Source: Gari tellinella (lineage: Eukaryota; Mollusca; Bivalvia; Cardiida; Psammobiidae). From it: a stretch of DNA of 64,000 bases. The number at the start of each line of letters is the position of its first letter. Position 1 is the stretch's first letter. Below are positions 9,288 through 20,689 of this stretch, piece by piece. The stretch lies in contig OV277862.1 in assembly GCA_922989275.2 (NCBI GenBank), positions 44,169,786 to 44,233,785 on the forward strand, read 5' to 3'. Below the pieces are notes generated by a model. That model saw only the letters and a program-made list of their open reading frames with translations. It had not been told where the DNA came from and did no database searches. Position numbers and translations under genes: made by a program.

Positions 9288-9462
9288 AACACATTCCCCC
9301 ATAGCTTGTTTCTAGTTCTGATGACAGGTGGTCACTTAAAGCACATTTCTTCAGCCTGCTTTAAGCTACCATCTGATAGGATATAGAATACATTTCTCAT
9401 GGAATATATTATTGAGTGAATAAAGTGAAGAAAAAACTGAAGGTGTATTTATGGGGTAAGAT
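9288..9462 (+). mobile_element. TTAACCC-type hairpin MITE with core hairpin partly deleted
   Basis: It carries CCCCATAGCTTGTTTCTAG and GACAGGTGGTCACTTAAAGC at the left. TCAGCCTGCTTTAAGCTACC and GGATATAGAATAC follow, with GGTGTATTTATGGGGTAAG at the right. These match the full copies at 34567, 44974 and 47256. The central GCAGAATG stem is missing, so it cannot form the full hairpin. Confidence 0.6.
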
Positions 9463-9498
9463 AGTCACCTTGCCAAATAATATGCCTCATGGTCAAAT

Positions 9499-9760
9499 AA
9501 CCCCAGATACCTTCCTACTTTGCCGTAGTTCTGGGGCTTACTTGTCAAAGGGAACTGTTTCTGTTTATTAGACCGATATTGATCCCTCTGTCAAGAACTA
9601 AAAGGAAGGCAGGTGGGTGGTTTTGATCTCATGCGCTGCTGGGCAACGAATGAGATTTGCCGAAACCATCTTCCTGAAATCATCATCATTTCATCTAATC
9701 ACCCCTCATCAATCATCGGCGCTATATGACCTATTTTGTGTCGCAGTGCCGTAAAACCCA
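9499..9760 (+). mobile_element. SINE family A, copy 2
   Basis: This is a near match to 239-500 over its whole length, from CCAGATACCTTCCTACTTTG to the tail GTGCCGTAAAACCCA. It ends directly against the 250-bp repeat at 9761. No clear flanking duplication is seen. Confidence 0.8.
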
Positions 9761-10015
9761 ATAAATACGAAAGAAGACTCAAGCAGGAAACGCAACCCAA
9801 ACAATACACCCATCTCTAAAGCAGAACACACACACAGCCATACCATAACAAACACACACACACAGCCACACACACGCAATACCATTCCTTCATCTACACA
9901 CTAAATAGAAAACAACACGCAAGACAAACATAAAGCTAAGTGAACATAGGAGCCCGCCTTGGTACGGTCAGTAGCAATCAATAATCAATTATAAATTAAT
10001 TAACTATTAACAACC
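9761..10015 (+). repeat. About 250-bp dispersed repeat (R250), copy 1
   Basis: It runs from AATAAATACGAAAGAAGACT to ATTAACAACC, with an internal (CA)n-rich part and the conserved block GCCCGCCTTGGTACGGTCAG. Copies are at 16227-16470 (+) and 19664-19897 (-). No coding potential is seen. It may be a SINE or a non-autonomous DNA element. Confidence 0.75.
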
Positions 10016-10126
10016 AACTCATCATCATCATCTGGTCAAATTACCCCAATAATGCTAGGTCAAATCGGCCCTATATTGTAGATATAGCGGACATGTCCTT
10101 ATTAATTGAATTTTATTATTGGTTCA

Positions 10127-11060
10127 GTTTGTATGCTCGCCTTTAAGGGGGGAGGAGGGGGGGGGGGGGGCATATAGTCGCCGCTTTGTCCGTGTTTTCG
10201 TCTGTCGTCCGTCCGTCACGCTTTTTTGTCCGGAGCATATCTCTTGAACTGTACACCGTAGGTTGATGAAACTTGATACAATGATAGAATGACAGGAGGA
10301 GGTGTAGTAGACAAGAATCGTAACTCTCTCATCTCCCAATTTTGAATTATCTCCCTTTTTCTCATAAATAAAATCAATTTTGTCCGGAACATATCTCTGG
10401 ACCGTTACACTGAAACTTGATGAAACTTGTAACAGGGATAGAAGATGACTAAAGAAAGTGCAGTACACAATATTGAATTATCTCCCTTTTTCTAAAAATA
10501 CAAAATAATTTTGTCAGGAGTATATCTCTTGACTGCTACACCGTAATATAATGGAACTTGATACAGTGATAGGTGATGACATAAGAAGGTGCAGTACACA
10601 AGAACCATGACTCTGTCATCTCCCAATATTTAATTATCTCCCCTTTTCTATTTAAAAAATAATCAAATTTTGTCTGGAGCATATCTCCTGAGCATTACAT
10701 TGTAAGTTGATGAAACTTAATAAAATGATACGAGATGACAGAGGGAGTGCTGTACTGAGGAACCGTAACTCTGCCATCTACCAATATTGAATTATCTCCC
10801 TTTTTCTACATAAATTTTTTAAAAAATCTAATTTTCTGCCACACTGTAACGTGAACCTTGATACTGTGTTAGAGGATGACAAAAAGAAGTGTAGTACACA
10901 ATAATTATTAACTCTGTCATCTCCAAATATTGAATTGCCTCCCTTTTACATTATAAATTCATTTTTGTCCGAAGCATATCTTCTGAATGTTACATAAAAA
11001 ATTGATGAAACTTGATACTGTGTTCACCTACTAAACGTGCTGTATTTTCTTTGTGGGGAG
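10127..11060 (+). repeat. Minisatellite-cored element with GTCCGGAGCATATCTC units
   Basis: A head (TATGCTCGCC, poly-G at 10149-10170, CATATAGTCGCC, GTCCGTCCGTCACGC) is followed by about five diverged direct repeats of roughly 160-180 bp. Each starts near GTCCGGAGCATATCTCTTGA and contains TTGATGAAACTTGATAC and TTGAATTATCTCCCTTTTTC. The same head and unit type occur at 27950-28450 and a related one at 62152-62935. I see no coding sequence. Confidence 0.7.
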
Positions 11061-11770
11061 CATCCATCGTTGGGAACGATCTTGTTTAAGTTTGGAGAGA
11101 GAAACTATTGATAAGAGTTTCAAATTGTTTGGATCCTGATCAGATATGGAATGCAGTATTCAGAGATATATTTGAAATTATCGTCGCATAGCAGTTTGGA
11201 TTCTGAGTAGACGCTGTGTTTCGTTTTAAATGTTGTCAGCTGCTTTTAATACTGCAGATAAAAAATATTTATATAGGCACTAATATCAAATAATACATAC
11301 CCTACATACAATAGGGGGCCATGTCCGTCAATCACTTACACACTGTGACACTAAGGTAAGCCCCATCCCAGTGGAACTCAACTGAATATCTTAGGCAACT
11401 TTATAGATGTAATACTGTACTTTTCGTTTTATCCATCAGTTATCTATGATCTCTTAATTTTGCATATGTAACACTTTACTAATCTAGACAATGATCTCGA
11501 GCCTCCCAATCAGTCTTTGTTCACGGCGTCTTATCATGATTAAAACACTTTGAAAATAACAATTAAACTCGGGGCAACAAAACACCCCTTTGAGGGCCCC
11601 GCGGTTGCCGATTGGTATGTGCATGAACTATCAAACACACCAAAACCCATGTTGATTTCACTGTTGCGAAGCACAAACAATGAATAGTGTTTGCTTGCAA
11701 CAAACTGCACATGAAACGTGTATCTTATGTATCGAAAAACAGTCATATTCAAATTCAAAAAAAAGTTTCG
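11061..11770. other. No recognised feature
   Basis: AT-rich sequence. One GGATCC/TGATCA hairpin relic (TTTGGATCCTGATCAGA) lies at about 11128-11145. Short open frames here have no recognisable content. Confidence 0.5.
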
Positions 11771-11781
11771 TTTTCCCTTAC

Positions 11782-12010
11782 CAAAACGCCAACAAGACAT
11801 CGGCCACAGCATCTTGTGTCTTCAGATTTTCTTCAGCCTGCATCATCTTCCATCTCTGCCAGGCATCTTCTGTTAGTCGTATGATATGATATTTCTGTAT
11901 ACGAAGAAGTTGTTGTTGTCTTTTCCTTTCTTTGGCAGCCAATTTCGCTGCAGGGCTGAGTACAGGTCTACCACGAGGAGGGCCGATATTTGTTGTTATA
12001 TGTTTATAAG
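11782..12010 (-). CDS. Candidate 5' exon with GRP motif and basic helix region
   Basis: One minus-strand frame reads PPRGRPVLSPAAKLAAKERK, then RQQQLLRIQKYHIIRLTEDA and WQRWKMMQAEENLKTQDAVA, ending in DVLLAF. It stops in a good splice donor, TTTTG|GTAAGG, at 11782/11781. The frame is closed on the upstream side near 12020, where an acceptor would have to lie. An AT-hook-like GRP followed by a basic stretch and a W..W helix resembles the first exon of orphan protein families I recall as repeated in bivalve genomes, often ahead of zinc fingers. I cannot name the protein. No downstream exon is recognised between here and 10 kb, so it may be an isolated or pseudogenic exon. Confidence 0.4.
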
Positions 12011-12019
12011 TTGTAACTG

Positions 12020-12340
12020 ATTCTCATTGATTAACCAGTAACCACTTTGTTTTACAAGAGTTGTCGTTCTTCCCATTCACAAGGTTAAACTCTTTTATGG
12101 ATATAATATCCATAAATTAAAAAACAATTAAAACGCGAATTTCTTAGATAAAGCCGCTTTTCGTGGAAGAATCACGTACTATGTAGTTCAAATGGGATCC
12201 CAAACAACCGTTTTAGGCAGGTTTCCCCAAAACACAATACGGCTTTAAGTGGATAGGCGTCCATTACTATAAAGAAAGTTATTTGTCGTTGCTGGGTAGG
12301 GTAGTTTGATCGAGCCTGATTGTTAAATTACAGTGCAATA
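12020..12340. other. No recognised feature
   Basis: Non-coding AT-rich sequence with no clear repeat. Confidence 0.4.
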
Positions 12341-12341
12341 G

Positions 12342-12403
12342 GATGAATGAGTCTGATTTTTTACGGCAATGTAAAACAAAGTATGTCATATAGCGCCGAT
12401 GAA
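12342..12403 (-). mobile_element. SINE family A tail fragment
   Basis: The reverse strand reads ATCGGCGCTATATGACATAC and then TTGCCGTAAAAAA, the SINE A 3' tail. It faces the + strand copy at 12500-12674. Confidence 0.6.
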
Positions 12404-12499
12404 TGATGAGGAAGGTCACTGGCTTACTGTTTCTACCCAAAACGCGTAGAGATGATTCAACTAGAGAGCCAAACAGACTTTTAATTACACCTTGTCGTG

Positions 12500-12674
12500 A
12501 CTGAAATTGTCCCCTCTGCCAAGAACTAAATAAAAGACAGGTCGGTGTTTTTTGTATTCATGCGCTACTTCGCAACGAATGAGATTAGCCGAAATCATCT
12601 CCCTGAAATCATAATCCCTCATCATTCATCGGCACAGTATGAATTATTCTGTGTCGCAGTGCCGTAAACCTCCA
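12500..12674 (+). mobile_element. SINE family A, diverged 3' part
   Basis: It matches copy 1 from the block CCCTCTGCCAAGAACTAAA through AACGAATGAGATTAGCCGAA to the tail GTGTCGCAGTGCCGTAAAC. The head is absent or too diverged to see. Confidence 0.7.
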
Positions 12675-12734
12675 ACTATTCCACAGGGATCCGACACGAT
12701 TGATTAGTTGAGAAAAAAATCGTCAGAAGGTTCT

Positions 12735-12995
12735 AATACTACATATAAGTATTTAATGTATATAGGAATGAACAGTTACCTGAATTTAGTCTGTTCGTTT
12801 CTAGTCTTGAAAACGGGATTTAACATGGAGCCGATTGAAAGTAAAGCAGAATGAGCTCTAGGGTGCATTCTGCTTTACTTCCAGTGAGCTTCATGCTTCA
12901 AATACTACATATAAGTATATGATGTATATAGGAATGAATTGATACTGTAATTTTAGTCTGTTCGTTTCTAGTATTGAAAACGGTTTTTTCAAAGG
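12735..12995. repeat. Hairpin repeat flanked by a direct duplication
   Basis: Two direct copies of a segment of about 95 bp (ACTACATATAAGTAT.. TATATAGGAATGAA.. TTTAGTCTGTTCGTTTCTAG) at 12742-12830 and 12902-12990 flank a hairpin at 12825-12897. The hairpin stem is GAAAGTAAAGCAGAATG / CATTCTGCTTTACTTCC with loop AGCTCTAGGGTG. A third copy of hairpin plus flank lies at 19014-19170. Confidence 0.65.
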
Positions 12996-14080
12996 ATCTC
13001 CCATTATTCAGATTTATTTAAGGTAATACTGCACGGCCATATTGAATTCTGGCTAGTGTAGCCAACTTTGAGGTCAAATGCTACTCATGCTTTACAGAGA
13101 TGAGTCTCAATCAAAACACACAGTCCAATTCAAAGCATATATAGCAAACAATTCAACAGAACAACTATGACAAATTGGAACCCGGTTCTTCATTGAGATG
13201 ACAGGAATGTTATTTTCAAGCATTTCTTTCTGAAAAGGTGTTTTGAATATATTTACCACGTGTCGTGAAACAAATCCATCGCCATTTTGAAGCCAAAACA
13301 CGACATGTATAGTGAAATGTGGTACGACAACTTTGGATATAAAACTCTGTTCCTACGTTGATCGTACACTTTTACTTGCTTTTCTACAAGGCGAGAAATG
13401 AGACTACAACATGCACGTTTCTGATTCCAAGATCAATATTGTTTTTGATTAGATTCTCTCTCCTGAAAAGCTGTTCGCTTTTGTTTACATACAGGCTAAA
13501 AGATGACACCGAATCACTCGTAATGGAAGAAATATTAATGCGCTCCAAAACTGCTTTCGCGAAAAAGATCGTATTTGTTTTCATAAACGTGAACGTCATT
13601 GTTTTAGATACAATTTTTCTAATTCAGATTCAACTGTTTTGAAAACGAAGTCGAAATTTATAGCATTTTAGATAATTTTGTTGTGATTTTTTTCTTCATA
13701 GCCGAATAACTCATTTAAAGTACAAACGACAATACTGATCCCTTCTTTGCGCAAAAAGAACACATTCATACCCTAAAGATTATAACGTATATGCGAATTA
13801 AACAATTAATTCCAAGCATAAAATCAGAAACGTATGCTAACATTTGCATACTCGTACTAAGATCTGGTTCAAAACTAATAATATAATACAGGTATGATCT
13901 AATTATATTGGCGTGAGTTAACGATCTTCGTTCGATAAGGGCGAACTCTCATTGTTGCTTACAAATGGGTTGCCTTCGGAAATCTTGAAAATCCCGTGCA
14001 AATTGTGTGCAACCACCAGGTATAAATATCTTACCTACGGTGTGGTGTTTGGGTCCGAGTTAAAAAAAATCGCAAATTTC
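12996..14080. other. No recognised feature
   Basis: Overlapping short open frames on both strands at 13107-13640 show no domain, and their opposing strands are equally open. 13020-13050 (AAGGTAATACTGCAC) resembles, in reverse, 18996-19014 and may be an element end. Confidence 0.4.
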
Positions 14081-14082
14081 TC

Positions 14083-14790
14083 TCAACTCAACTCAATTTT
14101 ATTTCGGCTTTGGTTCATAATTAACATGAACAGCTAAAGCATCAAGTAATATACATACATAGTAAAGAATATCAAAATAGGTTGTGTCAGTTAGGTCTTA
14201 TAAGGATCAAAAGTAATTATCATTTAAGTGTAGGAAACGACTACTTTAAATAATTTCATTTGTATTTAAAGGGCATTCCACTCATCCGTTTGGATCCTGA
14301 CCAGTCATCCTGTTTCTGAATGACTGTTCTGGATCCAAACCGTCATTCTGTTGTTTATATTTTCGAAAAAGACAGCTTATATCTTTATTAACATAAATTT
14401 TGTATTATACTAAACATCTATATGTAATTAGCACTAATGTAATTGTAGATAGGGCGCATGTGAGAAACAAACTGCTTATAGCACGGATAGGGACTCTAAG
14501 TTAATATAATTATTGATGAAAACTGATTAGATGCAGAGAAAACGCCGATTTATTTAGAGTCTTATCTGGATCTAAACCGAATGTTAAGAGAAATAAAATA
14601 TTACATTTCAGACATACTGGGTATACCGTATGAGAAGATATCATATCGAGTTCTAAGCCATACACAAGAGAGTAGAAATGCTTTTTTACGAATCATATCG
14701 CCACTCTTGTGTGAGACGTAATCTGATAAGTAACCGTATACAAAAGGTTTATGTACCATCATTTGATTTACATCTATACAAACAAAAATT
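14083..14790. repeat. About 700-bp twin repeat, copy 1
   Basis: It matches 46471-47210 at high identity in the same orientation. It starts with a short CAACT repeat, then CAATTTTATTTCGGCTTTGG, and ends near TACATCTATACA. An inverted GGATCC pair at about 14291-14342 lies inside. Read in reverse it would end in a TTGAG-type microsatellite, the way some LINEs and SINEs end. A 63-codon stretch is open in both copies (see findings). Family unknown. Confidence 0.7.
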
Positions 14791-14865
14791 ATTCATTTGA
14801 ATTGTAATCGATCTTCCTTCCAATGGGGAATATAAATTTTCCCCTGGGGGAAATAAAAGGGGATA

Positions 14866-14945
14866 TGGTCAAAGCGTACCATAGTCAAAGCATACCCAGT
14901 CAAAATGTACCCTTTTTGGTTGAAGCGTACCACATAAAGGATATG
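14866..14945. mobile_element. Single end of the GGGGTTATGGTCAAAGC-type TIR element
   Basis: AGGGGATATGGTCAAAGCGT, followed by repeats of AAAGCGTACC/AATGTACC type, matches the left end of the element at 49321-51509. No matching right end is found nearby, so this is a truncated or solo end. Confidence 0.55.
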
Positions 14946-16226
14946 TAGGGGGGAAGTTCAATACGGTATTATGTGATAATTAATTGATTTTCGCACATTT
15001 TATACCTGTAAATGCGTAATTAGTGTATTTTACAATAAATTGCTCGTTTTCACCCATACACCTACTTATCTAGCACACGATGAACAGTTATGACATGTGC
15101 ATGCATGTGTCTCTTATTGTTACATTAAATATACTATGCCAAACTGCCAACGCAAGACCTCCAACTTCCCTTTAATTTTCATATCAGAGCGTTTATTTTA
15201 AATCGATGGAAAATATGACACAACATTATTTAATACTTTTATTTGTGGTTTTAAATTGATGTTCTGTCCTCAAAGTTGTTAATATTGGCAACGAATTTTC
15301 ATTGACACTTCTGACGAATAATAACTATCTATCCAAACGTATCGCTAATTTCTGGTTAACATTCCCCATTGTGTCGGAATTTGCCGGTTCCTCATGATAA
15401 TTACCAAAAAAGCGTCCGCTATAGAGAATCGTGAATTTCCGTAATCGACATTAATTTTTAGCTCCCTTCATGCCATTTAGATTTACATCAGTTTGGAGTG
15501 AATGACGAAAAATGCCACGCCCACATACGCGACAAAAGGTTTCTAATCGCTATAAGCCTAATGAAAAATAAATACCATGTTTAAATCAAACACGTCGCGC
15601 TGCCGCATATTCCCATTAGATATAATTTAAACAAAGAAGGAACGGATCTATACATGTAAGCGTAAATGTTTTTGTTTACAGTGCATCAATTGTTTCTATC
15701 AATCGTACACAAACATTTTGTCATCAGTTTTCGCGAATTAACGATAGCACTCAGCGTATTTCAACATAATTGAAACATATCACTAATCATTTAGAAAGAA
15801 AACATACAGTATAAGAATGACAATCCAATTTCATGTTAATACGATATTTATTTAAGCCTTTTGGTCATGTTTGTACGTCCGTGAATTGATTAGACCAAAC
15901 ATCTTATAAGTTTTCTCGGAATTATGATAGAATTAGCAGAAAGAAATGCCTTTGAAACAAGCCATGTTAAAAAGTCAAAATATTATGGAGTAAATACAAA
16001 TGACATTCTGATTTAGGATTATGATAGAGTTTCATCTACAATACATGTTTGTATACAGGAACATGGGAAAACAGTACAGAGTACAGACCCAAATTTGAGA
16101 GATCTTATGATCTAGTACTGCACTGTTTGCAATTTTCTTTTTCAAATTATTATAATGCTTATTCATCATCATGATAATCAGAAAGCAAGTGAATGTAGGT
16201 AAACTGTTTCCTTTACTTCTCTGTCA
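14946..16226. other. No recognised feature
   Basis: AT-rich, with no open frame over 60 codons and no repeat that I can match elsewhere in the window. Confidence 0.5.
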
Positions 16227-16470
16227 AATAAATACGAAAGAAGACTCGAGCAGGAAACGCAACACAAACAATACACCCATCTCTAAAGCAGAACACACAC
16301 ACACATCCATACCATAACAAACACACACACGCAATACCATTCCTTCATCTACACACTAAATAGAACACAACACGCAAGACAAACATAAAGCTAAGTGAAC
16401 ATAGGAGCCCGCCTTGGTACGGTCAGTAGCAATCAATAATCAATTATAAATTAATTAATTATTAACAACC
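16227..16470 (+). repeat. R250 dispersed repeat, copy 2
   Basis: It matches 9761-10015 from AATAAATACGAAAGAAGACT to ATTAACAACC with small length differences in the (CA)n part. Here it is not preceded by a SINE. Confidence 0.75.
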
Positions 16471-16873
16471 ACTGGGGGGTTAAACCTGGGTTTAGGGGCG
16501 CCCAACCTCACACTTATCTCCTATATTCACCTATACAGACGAACAGTGTACATAAAATATAAACCCTGTTCCACAACCTTACAATCAAAAAGACCGCCAG
16601 CACAGTAAGTAAATACATGTAAAACATCTAACAAAATTCTCTGACAGGATTATTAGTAACACGGGAAAGAATTAAACATTCAAGCCCGTGTTAAAAATAA
16701 CCCACTATGGCAACGGTCAAATTGTACTCAAGCGAATAGTCTGTAGTCACGAGTAACTGTAAGACATGGGAGGGTTTAGGGTACGACAGAGAGGGAGAGA
16801 AAAACCAAAGCACGAAAATCCGACATAACTGTCCCGGTTAAGGACGGCTTTAGAGATACATCATCATGTAGTG

Positions 16874-17565
16874 CTAAGCCCTGTCTGTCGTCGCACAACC
16901 AAAGAGGAAAGCATAGTTATCAATTGTAGATTGATCGATAACCAAACGTGAAGTGCGCAGCAATATAGTTGGATCATAATCTTTTTTGAGGAAAAATCTA
17001 ATACGTTTCACAAATAGGTTTTGAAAATGCATATGTCCAAGAATCTTACGAAGTCTGTAAATCACATCACCATAAAACTCCGGATGTGAAATACCTTGCC
17101 GCAGACAAGACTTTAAGTTACATTTATACTTGTTAATGAGAGGAAGATTTCTATAAAAGAATTTAGAAAATGTTTTACGAAGTTTATGAAATCTGTACCC
17201 CTGTTTAAGAAGCTTTTCAGTAATAGTTTTATTACGAATGTGGAAGTCCTCAACAGAGGTACAAGCCCTAGCAAAACGAATAAGTTGTGAAATATAAACC
17301 CCGTAAGATGTAGAACGGGGAACATCGCCATCTAGATGAGGATAGTTTACAATACTAAAATTAAAATCATCTCGTTTATCGTAAATCTTAGAAGAAACAA
17401 TACCGTTATTTATTAAAAGATCCAAATCTAAAAATGGTGCCGATAACTTTGACTCGTTTGTTTTATTAAGGCGTAATTCTTTTGGGTAAATAAAAGGAAA
17501 CAACGTATCAAAAAATGGGTTGTCTATATTAAAAATATCATCTAGATAAACCGTGCATTGAATTT
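16874..17565 (-). pseudogene. Reverse transcriptase remnant: YLDD box and C-terminal region
   Basis: The minus-strand frame enters at about 17562 with VYLDDIFNIDNPFFDTLFPF, where YLDD is an RT catalytic box. It runs 209 further residues with blocks APFLDLDLLINNGIVSSKIY, DKRDDFNFSIVNYPHLDGD, SYGVYISQLIRFARACTS and LLKQGYRFHKLRKTFSKFFY to a stop at 16874. I recognise this arrangement as the C-terminal half of an RT protein common in mollusc and cnidarian genomes. I cannot place its class securely; a Penelope-like element is one possibility. The first half of the RT is missing, so it is 5'-truncated. 16480-16873 probably includes its 3' sequence. Confidence 0.6.
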
Positions 17566-17764
17566 GTTTCAGAGGTTGACTGAGATATTACTCCTTTTTG
17601 TATCTACCTTTTACATACAGATTCTAGCAAGGATTTCTTTATATATCATAGTCAATTTAGTCACACAGCAAAACAAATTGATAAATTTAAAAACAAAGTT
17701 TTAGCAGGCTCTTTATCTTTATAACACCACTGAAAAAGTGCTTTAAAGTCACCCAGAGAACACC

Positions 17765-17945
17765 ATATATAATTATATATATCAGTATCGACAATGGAAA
17801 AGGGAGAGGTATATAGCTGTGTCATTAGCGAATAGGTGATTTACATTCCCCCGGAGATCATTAATGTATGTGTGGAATAGTAATGGGCCAAGAACATTGC
17901 CCTGGGGGACACCCGATGGAACTGGGATGGTGGAGGACATGGAAA
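17765..17945 (-). pseudogene. LINE RT fragment, motif B to catalytic box
   Basis: The reverse strand reads GVPQGNVLGPLLFHTYINDL, then HLFANDTAIYL. These are the QG motif and what should be the FADD box, with the first aspartate changed to asparagine (FAND). Nothing recognisable flanks it. It is a short dead fragment of a CR1/Jockey-type LINE. Confidence 0.65.
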
Positions 17946-19013
17946 TATTTGCAGCTACTGGCAGAGACCTGAGAGATATGTCCTCTTATGTCATAGTGTT
18001 GTAGCTTGATCAGTTATTTTTCATGATTGGCCTTATTTAATCTTGTCCGCTTTCTAGCTCTTATACTTTTCATCCAAGTATCATTACCCTTGAAAAACTA
18101 TAATTTGTCAATTTTAGCCTTGTCCTATTTGGGACTCGAGAAGTTTTAAGCTGAATTGTAAAATCTTTCTGAACATGTTGATATGAATGTGTAAAACCTT
18201 GGCCAACTTTGAAAACCGGCTAAATTGGATAAGGCATGCTCATTTATAACAAGAACGTAAGCATTTTAGCCCTGTTTTCTCTGTTACTGAAATAATTTTC
18301 ATGGGATTTAGCCAGATTTTCGGACAGTGTTTGCAATAGTTCAGTATTTGTAATGCTGGTAAGAAGGTCACGAATGACCACGTTATATCCTCTTCACCCC
18401 TTGAATGGTTTTCATTTAACTCTAAGTTTTGGCTTTGTTGATACTATGCGTTGAATTTAAGCAGTTTACTCCTCCTTTTGTGGGATATTTTCTGACTTGG
18501 TCAGTGTACTAGTTACATTTGGAATCCACAATGGTTTATACAGGTACTATGTAGCATTCATTTGATGTTTTTAACTTTGACAATGTTTGACCACCATACT
18601 TTTGAAAGGATTATTTCAATTACATGTGCTAGCCAATATGGAGATTGAAATTCTTGGTGATAATGGGTATAATGTCAGACTATATAGTGTTCAAATGGAC
18701 ATTCTAAAGAGAAAATAAGGATTCCTTGCACATCGGGCACAGTTTGAAAATTACTATGCCATAGATAGTTTTGGAATTAGTTAGCCGCAGATGTTGGTGG
18801 ACGTGCCCAAAGTTTGGTAAATTTGGAGGTAATTTCTTTTCACTATAAAAACGTTTTTATTATTATCTATAAATGCAAATGAAAAGAGGGATATATTTAT
18901 CAGTTGTATAGAGTGACATTTTTAGGAGTTGAGCAATATCTGTGCCGTTTTCACCATAAATGCACCGCCACTACTTGTTTTGGTGGCCATTTTGATTTGC
19001 ACTGCACTATTAC
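17946..19013. other. No recognised feature
   Basis: AT-rich sequence without convincing coding or repeat content. 18970-19013 may be an element end (see 13020). Confidence 0.4.
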
Positions 19014-19262
19014 CTTAACATGAAGCCGATTGAAAGTAAAGCAGAATGAGCTCTAGGGTGCATTTTGATTTACTTACAGTGAGCTCTATGCTTCTAATAC
19101 TACATATAAATATTTTATATATATAGGAATGAATAGTTACTGTAATTTAGTCGGTTCCTGGTGTTGAAAACAAGTTTGCGCTTGAAGTGGTCTGAAAGTC
19201 AAGTAGAATGAGCTTTCAGTGCATTCTGATTTACTTTCAGCCAGCGTTTAAGCTTTTATAAG
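19014..19262. repeat. Two hairpin repeats of the GCAGAATG family
   Basis: The first (19021-19095) has stem GAAAGTAAAGCAGAATGAGC with an imperfect partner and a flank like 12898-12990. The second (19177-19257) has stem GAAAGTCAAGTAGAATGAGC and GCATTCTGATTTACTTTCAG. Confidence 0.6.
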
Positions 19263-19663
19263 CTTTTAAGCTATGTTCACTAAAAATGAATTCATTTTAT
19301 ACAATATACAATAATTCAAAATATGGATAGATAAAGGGAGATAACACATAACTTACCGAGTTATCTCTCTTAATGAATATTTGTATAGAATTAGCCCTTA
19401 GCCTGCTGCGAAATCGTTTGATTTGAAATTATCGTCTGCAAAACTTGTCAAATTTAAATTGATGCATTTGTCAGTGAAACAATCCTGAAGACGATTGTCA
19501 AACAGTTTGGATCCAGATCAAAAGCGGCGTAGGATCTACAGTGATGCTCACTTATAACGAACTCGGATATAGTGAAAAACCGCTTAGTATAAAATAAAAT
19601 TATTCCCCGACCGTGTCCTTCTTTATTTCTATGTACTACCACTTGCTTAAGATGAAATCGGAT

Positions 19664-19897
19664 GTTGTTAATAATTAATTAATTTAAAGTTAATTATTGA
19701 TTGCTACTGACCGTACCAAGGCGGGCTCTTATATTCACTTTGCTTTATGTTTGTCTTGCGTGTTGTTTTCTATTTAGTGTGTAGATGAAGGAATGGTAGT
19801 GCGTGTTTGTTGTGGTATGACTGTGTGTGTGTGTTCTGCTTGAGAGGTGGGGGTATTGTTTGTGTTACGTTTCCTGCTTGAGTCTTTCGTATTTATA
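19664..19897 (-). repeat. R250 dispersed repeat, copy 3, inside the Tigger element
   Basis: Reverse complement of 9761-10015, running from GTTGTTAATAATTAATT to CGTATTTATA on the + strand. Its insertion is younger than the Tigger insertion. Confidence 0.75.
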
Positions 19898-20126
19898 TAG
19901 TGAAAAATCGGTTAAGATAAACGAATTTTCAGGTCCGTATAATGAAGTTTACCTGTAAAATGGTTCGGATAATATAAAATTCCAATCGGTAATTATCACA
20001 GTTTGACGAGTGCTCACAACCGTCACGCTAGTTCATTGTTTGACTGGCTATCACCTCGGGCACGAGCGTTATGTATACATTGAGACCATTTAACCCTTAT
20101 CATGCAAAATACGACTGTTTACATTT

Positions 20127-20193
20127 GCAAACAGTTTTGATCCAGATCAGACGCCGCATAACGCGGAATCTTATTTTGTATCCAAACTGTTTG
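20127..20193. repeat. GGATCC/TGATCA-type hairpin repeat
   Basis: Arms GCAAACAGTTTTGATCCAG and TATCCAAACTGTTTGC surround GATCAGACGCCGCATAACGC. A sister copy is at 20539-20604. Confidence 0.7.
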
Positions 20194-20221
20194 CCACTCA
20201 TCTTCAACCTTTCGACACTTT

Positions 20222-20347
20222 GACAAGCTAATAAAGAAACCCCTTCCTGTCACCTACAAGGCTAATAAACGTGCTTGGATGACATCCGTTTTATTTCAAG
20301 AATGGCTGATTTATATTGACAGGAAATTAAAACGAGAAAAGCGAAAG
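20222..20347 (+). pseudogene. Tigger transposase exon fragment
   Basis: The frame reads KKPLPVTYKANKRAWMTSVL then FQEWLIYIDRKLKREKRK. This is the conserved stretch before the second catalytic aspartate in CENP-B/Tigger transposases. It ends in AAAG|GTAAGT, a consensus splice donor at 20347/20348. The next expected block (the VDNCPAH-type region) is not found downstream, so the catalytic core is deleted. Confidence 0.7.
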
Positions 20348-20689
20348 GTAAGTAGATTTGTCTTTAAATATAAATGTACCTAATTTATAAATACCGAAAA
20401 TTTCGAACGTCGTAAAGATAGTCCAAATACAAAATGTGGGTCAAACAAGGGAAGCTACTCTAAGATATGTCATGGCGACTTTCGGAATTGCCACTTTAAC
20501 ACTTTTGTTGCCAAGCTCTATAACACTAACAATATTATGCAAACAGTTCAGATACAGATCAGACGCCGCGTAATGCGGTGTCAGATCTGACTCTTAACCG
20601 TTTGAGACTCATACAAGTATTTGGTAAGTAAAACACGCATGGATTTCCTAAGATATTGTACGTAACAAAAGGTGTTTATATTTTATATT

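Noticed and set aside
10124..10468. 114-codon minus-strand frame
   Set aside because: It runs through the poly-G and minisatellite units with no domain.
13358..13642. Overlapping opposite-strand frames of 94 and 71 codons
   Set aside because: Both are AT-driven, with no motif or splice support.
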